NCBI GenBank assembly: GCA_030666885.1
Contig: DAOUWY010000094.1
Coordinates: 1 to 7,227, forward strand
Direction: 5' to 3'
Source: Methanosarcinales archaeon
Lineage (GTDB): Archaea; Halobacteriota; Methanosarcinia; Methanosarcinales; Methanocomedenaceae
DNA length: 7,227 bases
Translations under genes and position numbers: made by a program
The notes under the pieces: generated by a model
Database searches by the model: none
The model's input: the letters and a program-made list of their open reading frames with translations, nothing else
What the model was told of the DNA's origin: nothing
Part shown: piece by piece, positions 1 through 6,523 of the stretch
How positions within the stretch are numbered: the first letter of the stretch is position 1
Layout: each line of letters begins with the position of its first letter

Positions 1-116
1 GTAAGTTTTTTTTCCGGATCAAAGCCGCTATCTTTCAGTTCGGTTGTACTATCACGAATAAACTGTGCGACTGTCTGGGAAAAAGCAAGTTTCTGGGCAT
101 AAGTTAATCTCGCCAT
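1..116 (-). CDS. Hypothetical protein, N-terminal 38 residues only (runs off left edge)
   Basis: I do not recognise this gene. The ATG at 116-114 is preceded on the minus strand by AGGTGAT, a good archaeal ribosome binding site 7 nt away, and an AT-rich promoter region, so the start is well supported. The visible peptide begins MARLTYAQKLAFSQTVAQ and continues through a charged, probably helical stretch to a GFDPEKK segment. There is no signal peptide, membrane segment or cysteine motif in the visible part. It lies downstream of the hmgA/zinc-ribbon pair on the same strand, but terminator candidates and its own promoter elements sit between them, so it is probably transcribed separately. Function cannot be inferred from 38 residues. 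Confidence 0.7.
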   Translation of the reverse strand, partial: MARLTYAQKLAFSQTVAQFIRDSTTELKDSGFDPEKKL

Positions 117-123
117 TTTTATT

Positions 124-130
124 ATCACCT
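124..130 (-). promoter_or_regulatory. Ribosome binding site of the left-edge gene
   Basis: The minus strand reads AGGTGAT, 7 nt before the ATG at 116. It matches the archaeal anti-Shine-Dalgarno complement GGAGGTGAT and fixes the start of the partial gene. Confidence 0.7.
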
Positions 131-145
131 TTTTTATATATGTAG

Positions 146-159
146 TTATTTAATAAATA
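146..159 (-). promoter_or_regulatory. Candidate TATA (box A) for the left-edge gene
   Basis: The minus strand reads TATTTATTAAATAA, 30-43 nt before the ATG, in a very AT-rich stretch. Expected initiation about 25 nt downstream would give a very short leader starting near the ribosome binding site, so the functional box may begin a few bases further upstream. This is inference from position and composition only. Confidence 0.4.
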
Positions 160-183
160 CTTTAGCTTTTAACTCCTCTCAAG

Positions 184-201
184 CTGATTACGTATAATCA
201 G
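184..201. repeat. 18-bp inverted repeat upstream of the left-edge gene
   Basis: CTGATTA-CGTA-TAATCAG: perfect 7-bp arms around a 4-nt centre, about 25 bp upstream of the candidate TATA box. The position suits a binding site for a dimeric regulator. It is not followed by a T-run on the minus strand, so it is a poor terminator. Confidence 0.5.
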
Positions 202-226
202 AAGCAAATGCAACCTCTGAAAATGT

Positions 227-249
227 AAAAAAATATTACTGGCAGTAAT
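227..249 (-). terminator. Hairpin plus T7 terminator candidate after the hmgA/zinc-ribbon unit
   Basis: On the minus strand ATTACT-GCC-AGTAAT (6-bp stem, 3-nt loop) is followed by A and seven T. It lies about 53 nt past the zinc-ribbon stop codon. Archaeal termination needs mainly the T-run, so the hairpin may be incidental. Confidence 0.45.
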
Positions 250-270
250 TGTTGGACAGTCTCTATACGT

Positions 271-280
271 TAAAAAAAAT
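271..280 (-). terminator. Oligo-T terminator candidate
   Basis: The minus strand has eight consecutive T (272-279) about 22 nt after the zinc-ribbon stop. T-rich tracts of this kind end archaeal transcription. With the hairpin/T7 further on, it would give two successive termination sites. Confidence 0.4.
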
Positions 281-301
281 GTTACATGATGATATAAGAA
301 G

Positions 302-451
302 TCACTTATCCACACTATAGTTCAGGCCGCACTCGTTACATGAGTAAGTGATCACTTCTCTGCCCTTGGTACTTTTAGTGACAATGGATTCCATCCAGCT
401 GCCACAGGTGGGACATTTCTGGTCGAACAGTGAATGATCTCGTTTTTCCAT
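302..451 (-). CDS. Small zinc-ribbon protein (49 aa), coupled to hmgA
   Basis: The product starts MEKRDHSLFDQ and carries two zinc knuckles, CPTCG (Cys13, Cys16) and CNECG (Cys38, Cys41), 21 residues apart. This is the spacing of a zinc ribbon, and the whole protein is little more than that fold. Such miniature ribbons may bind nucleic acid or act as protein adaptors; this one cannot be assigned. The ATG lies 9 nt after the hmgA stop, and its ribosome binding site AGGTGATG overlaps that stop, so translation probably depends on ribosomes finishing hmgA. Four intact cysteines, a proper start signal and terminator-like T-runs after the stop argue that the gene is real despite its length. A link to mevalonate or lipid metabolism is only inferred from position. 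Confidence 0.8.
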   Translation of the reverse strand: MEKRDHSLFDQKCPTCGSWMESIVTKSTKGREVITYSCNECGLNYSVDK

Positions 452-458
452 GTTCCCT

Positions 459-466
459 CATCACCT
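459..466 (-). promoter_or_regulatory. Ribosome binding site of the zinc-ribbon gene, overlapping the hmgA stop
   Basis: The minus strand reads AGGTGATG, 7 nt before the ATG at 451. The hmgA stop TGA (463-461) lies inside it, so terminating hmgA ribosomes sit directly on the next initiation site. Confidence 0.7.
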
Positions 467-1699
467 GCCCATCTTTTTATGTGCCCGCGCCAGGTGTCCT
501 GCAGCCTGGGCACCTATCAGGGATATCTCACCTGCCAGTGCTGCTGCGCCTATTATCTCGGCAAGTTTTTTAGCATTGGTACCGGGTGGATCTCCTGCTC
601 CTGCCACCCCCAGCATTTCAAGGCACTCGCGCTGGGTGGCAATACCTGTACCGCCTCCCACCGTACCAACCTGTATGGCAGGCAGAGTCACACTGCAGTA
701 CAGGTCTCCTTCATCCGTAAGTTCCATGCTGGTGATCGCACTGCTGGCCTCCACCACATGGGCAGCATCCTGGCCGCAGGCCAGGTACATGGCTGCAACA
801 ATGTTTGCCACATGTGCGTTAAATCCTGTACTTCCTGCCCTGGCCGAACCCAGCAGGTTCTTCCTGTAATTGACCGTTGCCATTGATCCGGGCTCTGTCT
901 TTAGCTTTTGCCTGACCACATTTCCAGGAATGACCACATCTGCAACAACAGTCTTTCCCCTGCCCAGAATATTATTGATAGCCGAGGGTTTCTTATCAGT
1001 ACATACATTGCCTGAAAGTGATACCAGTTCCACATCAAGCTGGCCTGTTATAAAATCGCAAATGGCCTCGGATGCAATAGTTGCCATGTTCATGCCCATA
1101 GCATCCTTGGTATCGAACCTAAACCTGAGATACACATTGTTCCCTGCCACAAAGGGCATCACGTCAAGCAGTTCCCCGAACCTAGTGGTCCCGGATGCCT
1201 TTGCCTTCATTGCCTCAAAGTTCCCGGGATCATTGACCCAGTCAACGAACTCCCTGGCCCGGACCACATCCTTTACAGTAAAAACGGGTGCACGGGTCAT
1301 GCCGTCATTGAAAATCCTGACATTGGTACCGCCGCACGACGAGATCACAGAACAACCCCTGTTTGTGCTGGCTACCAGTGCCCCTTCTGTTGTGGCCAGT
1401 GGTAAGTAATAATTCCCGTCTGCATATTCACCATTGATAGTAACAGGCCCGGCTATTCCAAGAGGTATCTGGATTGCACCGATCATATTTTCAATATTGC
1501 GTTTTGCAACTTCTGTTTCATCGATGGAGAATTGGCCCACGTTATCAAGTGCTGTACCGGTCATGCACTCTGTCGCTTTTCTCCTTATATCCACTGCTCC
1601 CCTGGCATCCACGAACTTGTCAATGGCATGGAGTTTCATCTCTCCTTTTACTACCTTTTGTATGATCTCCTCTTTTGACAACCCCTTATCATGGTTCAT
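461..1699 (-). CDS. hmgA: 3-hydroxy-3-methylglutaryl-CoA reductase (class I, archaeal)
   Basis: Makes mevalonate from HMG-CoA with NAD(P)H, the committed step towards the isoprenoid chains of archaeal lipids; expected to be cytosolic. The 412-residue product is full length for soluble archaeal enzymes, with no membrane domain. Seen in order (numbered from ATG 1699): ENMIGAIQIPLGIAGP (70-85); PLATTEGALVAS with catalytic Glu105; DAMGMNM (199-205); SGNVCTDKKPSAIN with catalytic Lys at 236/237; GQDAAH with catalytic Asp311; VGTVGGGTG glycine-rich cofactor loop; and GHLARAH with His407 near the C-terminus. These are the class I Glu/Lys/Asp/His set. An upstream in-frame TTG at 1717 would add six residues. 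ATG 1699 is preferred because the TATA box lies 26-27 nt before it and no ribosome binding site precedes either codon, which suits a leaderless mRNA. Followed by the zinc-ribbon gene. Confidence 0.97.
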   Translation of the reverse strand: MNHDKGLSKEEIIQKVVKGEMKLHAIDKFVDARGAVDIRRKATECMTGTALDNVGQFSIDETEVAKRNIENMIGAIQIPLGIAGPVTINGEYADGNYYLPLATTEGALVASTNRGCSVISSCGGTNVRIFNDGMTRAPVFTVKDVVRAREFVDWVNDPGNFEAMKAKASGTTRFGELLDVMPFVAGNNVYLRFRFDTKDAMGMNMATIASEAICDFITGQLDVELVSLSGNVCTDKKPSAINNILGRGKTVVADVVIPGNVVRQKLKTEPGSMATVNYRKNLLGSARAGSTGFNAHVANIVAAMYLACGQDAAHVVEASSAITSMELTDEGDLYCSVTLPAIQVGTVGGGTGIATQRECLEMLGVAGAGDPPGTNAKKLAEIIGAAALAGEISLIGAQAAGHLARAHKKMGR

Positions 1700-1721
1700 G
1701 CAAATACTGTTGTGCAATAAT

Positions 1722-1729
1722 CTATTTAA
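1722..1729 (-). promoter_or_regulatory. hmgA TATA box (leaderless promoter candidate)
   Basis: The minus strand reads TTAAATAG within GAGTTAAATAGATTA. Its centre is about 26-27 nt before the ATG at 1699, the normal archaeal TATA-to-start-site distance, so transcription would begin at or within a base or two of the start codon. The absence of a ribosome binding site agrees with this. Confidence 0.55.
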
Positions 1730-1736
1730 CTCTGGC

Positions 1737-1759
1737 GAAAACCGACATTACTGGTTTTC
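1737..1759. repeat. Inverted repeat in the hmgA/lonB divergent spacer, possible operator
   Basis: GAAAACC-gacattact-GGTTTTC: perfect 7-bp arms with a 9-nt spacer. It begins 8 bp upstream of the hmgA TATA box, next to where TFB would bind, and lies about 55-105 bp before the lonB TATA candidates. There is no T-run after it, so a terminator is unlikely. A regulator site is inferred from position only. Confidence 0.5.
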
Positions 1760-1812
1760 AGGGATACCTGGAAATAGCTTGAATCAAATAGACTGACAAT
1801 TCGGCTAAATTA

Positions 1813-1822
1813 AGTATATAAA
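1813..1822 (+). promoter_or_regulatory. Upstream TATA candidate for the lonB operon
   Basis: AGTATATAAA. Initiation about 25 nt downstream would give a leader of about 57 nt that contains the whole ribosome binding site. That makes it a better functional fit than the stronger-looking box further downstream. Confidence 0.4.
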
Positions 1823-1864
1823 CAAATAAGCAGATAGAAGGATATAGAAAAAACGCACAACATA

Positions 1865-1872
1865 TTTATATA
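1865..1872 (+). promoter_or_regulatory. Downstream TATA candidate for the lonB operon
   Basis: TTTATATA is an exact archaeal box A. However, initiation about 25 nt on would fall inside the ribosome binding site at 1888-1895. Either initiation is unusually close to the box, or the upstream TATA is the working one. Confidence 0.4.
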
Positions 1873-1887
1873 ATGTATAATTATATT

Positions 1888-1895
1888 AAAGGAGA
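1888..1895 (+). promoter_or_regulatory. lonB ribosome binding site (decides the GTG start)
   Basis: AAAGGAGA ends 5 nt before the GTG at 1901. It supports GTG as the start, since no in-frame ATG is present near the N-terminus. Confidence 0.7.
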
Positions 1896-1900
1896 ATAAC

Positions 1901-3832
1901 GTGGCAGATACTAATAAAAATGATTCTGGATCTACTAATGACCTTCTGGGTGGACTTGATATTGGATCCACCGCCGATATCCAGGTTCCTGAGAACCTGA
2001 TCGACCAGGTTATAGGACAGGAACATGCAGTGGAAGTAGTAAGAAAGGCGGCCAACCAGCGGCGGCATGTTATGATGCTGGGTACACCTGGTACCGGCAA
2101 GTCAATGCTGGCCAAGGCAATGGCGGATCTTTTACCAAAAGAGGAATTGCAGGATGTCCTGGTATATAATAATCCTGAAGACAACAATACACCGAAGATA
2201 AGGGTAGTGCCTGCCGGCAAGGGCAAGGAGATTGTGGACGCCCACAAACTGGAAGCAAGAAAACGGATGCAAGCCCGCAACATGTTCATCATGATGTTCG
2301 TGTTCGGCATAATTATTTACTCATTTTATACCGGAACGTTGATCTGGGGTATCATCGCTGCCGTACTGATCTTCATGGTCATGCGCCAGTTCATGCCAAA
2401 AGAAGAGGCATACATACCAAAACTACTGGTATCCAATGCAGATAAGGAAAAAGCCGCATACATTGATGCTACAGGCGCACATGCAGGTTCCCTGCTGGGT
2501 GATGTGAGGCACGATCCTTTCCAGAGCGGAGGACTGGAGACCCCGGCCCATGACAGGGTGGAAGGCGGAGCCATACATAAGGCACATAAAGGTGTACTGT
2601 TCATAGACGAGATCAATACCCTTGGGCTGGAATCCCAGCAGAACCTGCTGACAGCCCTGCAGGAGAAGGAATTTTCCATCACTGGCCAGAGCGAGCGTTC
2701 CTCGGGCGCAATGGTAAAGACAGAACCTGTTCCCTGTGATTTCACCATGGTCACAGCCGGTAACCTTGATGCTTTGAGGGGAATGCATCCAGCACTGCGT
2801 TCAAGGATCAAGGGTTACGGTTACGAGGTCTACATGAGCGATACCATACCTGATAATGTCGAGAACAGGCAAAAACTTGTCAGGTTCGTGGCACAGGAAG
2901 TTATAAGGGATGGTAAAATACCCCATTTTGACAGGAGTGCTACAGAAGAGATCATCCTGGAAGCAAGGCGCCGGGCAGGCAGGAAGGGACACTTAACGCT
3001 GAAATTGAGGGACCTGGGCGGTCTTGTCAGGGTTGCGGGTGATATTGCTCACTCCGAAAATGCCGGTATGACACTTGCAGAACATGTGCTTAAGGCAAAG
3101 AGCATTGCCAGGTCTGTGGAACAGCAGCTTGCCGACCAGTACCTTGAACGGAGAAAGGATTACAAGATGTTCGAACAGGAAGGCAGCCAGGTGGGAAGGG
3201 TTAACGGCCTTGCGGTAATGGGCAGCGATTCAGGGATCATGCTTCCGATAATGGCAGAGGTGACACCTGCCCAGTCCAGCTCCGAAGGACGGATCATAGC
3301 CACTGGTATGCTCAAGAAGATTGCCAGGGAAGCTGTTGATAACGTATCAGCCCTGATCAAGAAGGTAAGTGGCAGCGACACCAGGACAATGGATGTACAT
3401 ATCCAGTTCATCGGTACCTATGAAGGAGTGGAAGGCGACAGTGCATCCATCAGTATAGCTACTGCCGTGCTGTCAGCTTTCGAGAACATCCCGGTGGACC
3501 AGTCAGTGGCCATGACCGGGTCTCTGTCAGTAAGGGGTGACGTACTTCCGGTTGGGGGTGTGACCTACAAGATAGAGGCTGCGGTCCAGGCTGGTATCAA
3601 GACCGTGATCATACCCAGATCAAACATGGGTGATGTCATGATCGAGGATGAATACAAGGACAAGATCGAGATAATTCCTGTTAGCAATATCACCGAGGTA
3701 CTGGATAAAAGCCTTATTGGGCCTGAAAAGAAAAAACTGATCAAGATCATAAAAAAATCATACGCCTTTCCAAAGCTGAACCTGGGTCTGACTGATAATA
3801 TTCCAGTATCGCCGGTGCCGGCACCTCAATAG
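1901..3832 (+). CDS. lonB: Membrane-anchored archaeal Lon protease, LonB type
   Basis: ATP-dependent serine protease that degrades misfolded and regulatory proteins at the inner face of the membrane. At 643 residues it has the archaeal LonB layout: no N-terminal LON substrate domain, and two membrane segments (about 128-144 and 146-162) inserted in the AAA+ module between Walker A (GTPGTGKS, 61-68) and Walker B (LFIDE, 233-237). Sensor 1 is near TAGN (285-288), a candidate arginine finger is near Arg302, and a sensor-2-like region is LKLRDLGGLVRVAGDIA. The protease domain opens around VGRVNGLAV (431 on). The dyad is Ser514 in EGDSA and Lys557 in GGVTYK, 43 residues apart as in other Lon enzymes. 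The tail after about 620 is basic, then Pro-rich. GTG start with a strong ribosome binding site; TAG stop. First gene of an operon with tldD and tldE. All key residues are intact. Confidence 0.97.
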   Translation: MADTNKNDSGSTNDLLGGLDIGSTADIQVPENLIDQVIGQEHAVEVVRKAANQRRHVMMLGTPGTGKSMLAKAMADLLPKEELQDVLVYNNPEDNNTPKIRVVPAGKGKEIVDAHKLEARKRMQARNMFIMMFVFGIIIYSFYTGTLIWGIIAAVLIFMVMRQFMPKEEAYIPKLLVSNADKEKAAYIDATGAHAGSLLGDVRHDPFQSGGLETPAHDRVEGGAIHKAHKGVLFIDEINTLGLESQQNLLTALQEKEFSITGQSERSSGAMVKTEPVPCDFTMVTAGNLDALRGMHPALRSRIKGYGYEVYMSDTIPDNVENRQKLVRFVAQEVIRDGKIPHFDRSATEEIILEARRRAGRKGHLTLKLRDLGGLVRVAGDIAHSENAGMTLAEHVLKAKSIARSVEQQLADQYLERRKDYKMFEQEGSQVGRVNGLAVMGSDSGIMLPIMAEVTPAQSSSEGRIIATGMLKKIAREAVDNVSALIKKVSGSDTRTMDVHIQFIGTYEGVEGDSASISIATAVLSAFENIPVDQSVAMTGSLSVRGDVLPVGGVTYKIEAAVQAGIKTVIIPRSNMGDVMIEDEYKDKIEIIPVSNITEVLDKSLIGPEKKKLIKIIKKSYAFPKLNLGLTDNIPVSPVPAPQ

Positions 3833-3845
3833 GCAGGGATATACT

Positions 3846-5192
3846 TTGAACACACAACAGGTTGATTTCCATGACACCAGGGTACTGAGAAGTTCAGGAC
3901 TTAGCATTTTTATAGATAATGGTGAAATAGAACAAATATCAAATAACTATACCAGCGGAACAGCATGCCGTGCACTGGTCAAAGGCTCTTGGGGTATAGT
4001 CTCATCCGACAATATAGGGGATCCTGAAAACTTGCTGTTTTCTGCAGCAAAGCTTTCCGGCCAGGCACATAGAATATCTCCGAGACAGGATATCAAACTG
4101 GCCCGGGTGGAATCTCCTTTGATACATGACCTTCCGGTAGTTGAAAAAGACCCTGCCGATGTTCCTATTGAGGAGAAAGTAGAACTTTTACTTGAGATTC
4201 ACAAAAGGGCAAAGATACAGGACGTGTCAAGTTCCACTGTAATGTATTCCGAAAGTGTGACCGAAGTGGAATATAGTAACTCCGAGGGTCTGGAGGCTTC
4301 ATACAGCTTAGTTCGGACAGGATTTGCAGTAACTGCCGTAGCTTCACGCAATGGCGTGTTCCAGATGGGCAGGGAGAGTAAGTTCAATGTGTGCGGGTAT
4401 GAGCTGTTCGACAGGTACGACGCCCTGGAACTGGCAGAGACGGCAGGGAATACTGCAAGGGACCTGTTATCGGCCAGTGTGCCAAAAGGAGGCAGGATGC
4501 CTGTGATACTTGACCAGGAACTGGCAGGTGTGTTCATCCATGAGGCTGTGGGTCATGCAACAGAGGCAGACCATGTAGCAGAGGGGAATTCCATCCTTGC
4601 AGGCAAGATCGGAAGCCAGATCGCCTCTTCCTGTATATCTGTTATGGACGATCCGTCCATGCACGGGTACGGCTATTATCCTGTTGATGACGAGGGAGTC
4701 GAATCCGGACCCACTACATTGATAGAAGAGGGTATACTGAAGTCTTACCTGCATAGCAGGGAGACGGCTGCACAATTTCCGGGTACTGGCCGGCCTGGTA
4801 ATGCCAGGTCACAGGGGCTGGCGCGCCCCATCATCAGGATGAGCAATACTTATATAGAGAATGGTGATTCCAGTTTCGAGGAGATGTTATCTGAAATAAA
4901 GGACGGTGTTTACCTGATCGGCAGCCGGGGGGGGCAGGTGAATCCGGGCGAGGGTGTGTTCCAGTTCAATGCCGAGCGCGGGTTTTTGGTGGAGAACGGT
5001 GAACTGTCCACGCCTGTAAGGGATGTTTCACTGTCAGGACATACACTGGATATCTTGAAGCACGTACAGATGGCTGCCGGTGATATGAAAATGACATCCG
5101 GCAGATGCGGTAAAGGCGGGCAGCTTGCGCCTGTGTGCGATGGGTCGCCGCATATCCTGGTCAGAGAGGCAACGGTGGGGGGAAGCGGATGA
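3846..5192 (+). CDS. tldD: TldD family zinc metallopeptidase, catalytic subunit
   Basis: Catalytic partner of the TldD/TldE complex, which cuts unfolded peptides; in bacteria it matures microcin B17 and degrades the CcdA antitoxin. The HExxxH metal motif is intact (HEAVGH, 232-237), and the third ligand is expected to be Cys421 in GRCGKGGQ near the C-terminus. The family's closing TVGG is also present. Length of 448 is usual for archaeal members. The start is a TTG at 3846, 13 nt after the lonB stop, preceded by AGGGAT. No ATG or GTG lies in frame before the conserved DTRVLRSSGLSI segment, so TTG is the best choice, though the ribosome binding site is only moderate. The stop overlaps the tldE start as ATGA, which implies coupled translation and balanced subunit amounts. 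An eight-G run at 4927-4934 is read in frame through the conserved SRGGQV segment. Confidence 0.95.
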   Translation: MNTQQVDFHDTRVLRSSGLSIFIDNGEIEQISNNYTSGTACRALVKGSWGIVSSDNIGDPENLLFSAAKLSGQAHRISPRQDIKLARVESPLIHDLPVVEKDPADVPIEEKVELLLEIHKRAKIQDVSSSTVMYSESVTEVEYSNSEGLEASYSLVRTGFAVTAVASRNGVFQMGRESKFNVCGYELFDRYDALELAETAGNTARDLLSASVPKGGRMPVILDQELAGVFIHEAVGHATEADHVAEGNSILAGKIGSQIASSCISVMDDPSMHGYGYYPVDDEGVESGPTTLIEEGILKSYLHSRETAAQFPGTGRPGNARSQGLARPIIRMSNTYIENGDSSFEEMLSEIKDGVYLIGSRGGQVNPGEGVFQFNAERGFLVENGELSTPVRDVSLSGHTLDILKHVQMAAGDMKMTSGRCGKGGQLAPVCDGSPHILVREATVGGSG

Positions 5193-6523
5193 ATAGTGAT
5201 ATCAATATTATTTTTGACATGGCAGAAATGGCACAAAAAGCTGCAGAGCTCTCAGGTGCCGATGAGGTGGAAGTATTCGGGCTTATGGCCACCAGTATTA
5301 ATGTGGACATCCAGCTGGACAGGATCGACCTTGCAAAGGAAAGTTTTTCACGGGGAATAGGTGTCAAGGCAGTGGTGAATGGAGCAGTGGGTTTTTCGTC
5401 CACAAATGATCCTGCGCGCATTGTAGATGCGGCAAAAGCCGCTACAAGTTCGGCCAGGGTGCGACATAGCGACCCTGACTGGACCGGACTGCCGCAGGCT
5501 TGTGATTACAGGGTGGTAAAAGGCATTCACGATCCCGGGATAGCCAATATAGATGTGGAAACCTGCATCGACCTGTCCATGAAGATGATCGATGGGGCAG
5601 TATCGCTGGATGGTGCAAAACCCACGTCAGGGAAGTTCACATGTTTAGGGTCTGATTATGTGATACTGAACTCCAATGGTGTTGAAGTGAGGGAAGCTTC
5701 CACAAGTATTGATGGTTTTATTGAGTGCCGGGCAGGGGATGGTAATGAGATGTCCACTGCTTATGAGTTTGATGTCTCCCGTAACCTTGATATTGATTTT
5801 TACCGCATCGGCAGCGAGGCTGCCAGACAGGCGCTTGAAGGTGTAGGGGGTGTGGGTGTTGATACATGCAAGACCGACGTACTGCTAAAACCAAATGCAA
5901 TAGCCGATATTTTGGAAAGTACATTTATCAATTCACTGAATTCCGAGAATATCCAAAAAGGGCGCTCGGCACTGGCTGGTAAACTGGGAGAAAAAATAGG
6001 TGCTGATGGTCTGGATATAGTAGATGACGCTCTGCTTGAAGGGGGTATAGGATCAGCCCGCTCGGATCATGAGGGGACACCGTCAAGGACCAACCGTATC
6101 CTGGAGAACGGGGTGCTGGGTACTTACCTGTATGATAAATATACGGCAGGTAAGGATGGTGTGGAGTCTACGGGCAATGCGGTTAGGAGTAATTATGCCC
6201 AGACCACTTATATTGATGTCAGGAACCTGAAGATAGAGTATCCGGCCAGCGATATTATTGCTGAGACGCAAAAAGGGGTGCTGGTGGGTTCGGTGATCGG
6301 AGCCCATACTGCCAATCCTATTTCAGGGGATTTCAGTGTGGAAGCCCGCAATTCGTTCCTGGTTGAGGACGGGGATATCGGCAGCCCGATAAAGTCCATG
6401 ATGGTTACCGGGAATGCGTTTGAACTGCTGCATAATATCTGCGGTGCTGGTCTTGACACGAGGGTACTGGGTAATATTATTACACCCACGGTGAAGGTGT
6501 CAGGTTTAACTATAGTGGGATAG
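5189..6523 (+). CDS. tldE: TldE/PmbA family protein, non-catalytic partner of TldD
   Basis: Homologue of TldD lacking HExxxH; in characterised systems it pairs with TldD and completes the protease chamber. The product is 444 residues, close to the family norm, with family hallmarks such as SFSRGIGVKAVVNGAVGF near the N-terminus, GTPSRTNRILENGVLGTYLYD in the C-terminal half (shown here in part only: key residues GTPS and GTYLYD), and a closing VSGLTIVG that parallels TVGG of TldD. No HExxxH and no equivalent metal-binding Cys are seen. The ATG at 5189 overlaps the tldD stop and follows a G-rich ribosome binding site. An in-frame GTG at 5135 would overlap tldD by 58 nt and add an unconserved Gly-rich leader, so it is rejected. 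The stop is a run of three: TAG TAA TAA. Should be produced in step with TldD. Confidence 0.95.
   Translation: MNSDINIIFDMAEMAQKAAELSGADEVEVFGLMATSINVDIQLDRIDLAKESFSRGIGVKAVVNGAVGFSSTNDPARIVDAAKAATSSARVRHSDPDWTGLPQACDYRVVKGIHDPGIANIDVETCIDLSMKMIDGAVSLDGAKPTSGKFTCLGSDYVILNSNGVEVREASTSIDGFIECRAGDGNEMSTAYEFDVSRNLDIDFYRIGSEAARQALEGVGGVGVDTCKTDVLLKPNAIADILESTFINSLNSENIQKGRSALAGKLGEKIGADGLDIVDDALLEGGIGSARSDHEGTPSRTNRILENGVLGTYLYDKYTAGKDGVESTGNAVRSNYAQTTYIDVRNLKIEYPASDIIAETQKGVLVGSVIGAHTANPISGDFSVEARNSFLVEDGDIGSPIKSMMVTGNAFELLHNICGAGLDTRVLGNIITPTVKVSGLTIVG

Noticed and set aside
117..301. Possible small RNA in the left spacer
   Set aside because: The inverted repeats are explained as a terminator and a possible operator; there is no larger folded structure that I can support by eye.
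346..357. 12-bp perfect palindrome AAGTGATCACTT
   Set aside because: It lies inside the zinc-ribbon coding sequence and encodes ordinary residues; a single short palindrome there is expected by chance.
434..1796. Several long open frames on the plus strand opposite hmgA
   Set aside because: They are antisense shadows of a highly conserved gene, carry no recognisable domain, and lack start signals.
1810..2310. 166-residue minus-strand frame spanning the lonB start
   Set aside because: It is antisense to lonB, has no ribosome binding site and no family resemblance.
4927..4934. Run of eight G in tldD, possible frameshift or slippage site
   Set aside because: The frame reads through it into conserved residues SRGGQV and on to the expected C-terminus, so neither a frameshift nor a sequencing error is indicated.
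5135..5188. GTG start that would lengthen TldE by 18 residues
   Set aside because: It would overlap tldD by 58 nt, the extra residues are unlike family N-termini, and ATG 5189 has a G-rich ribosome binding site and the typical ATGA overlap.
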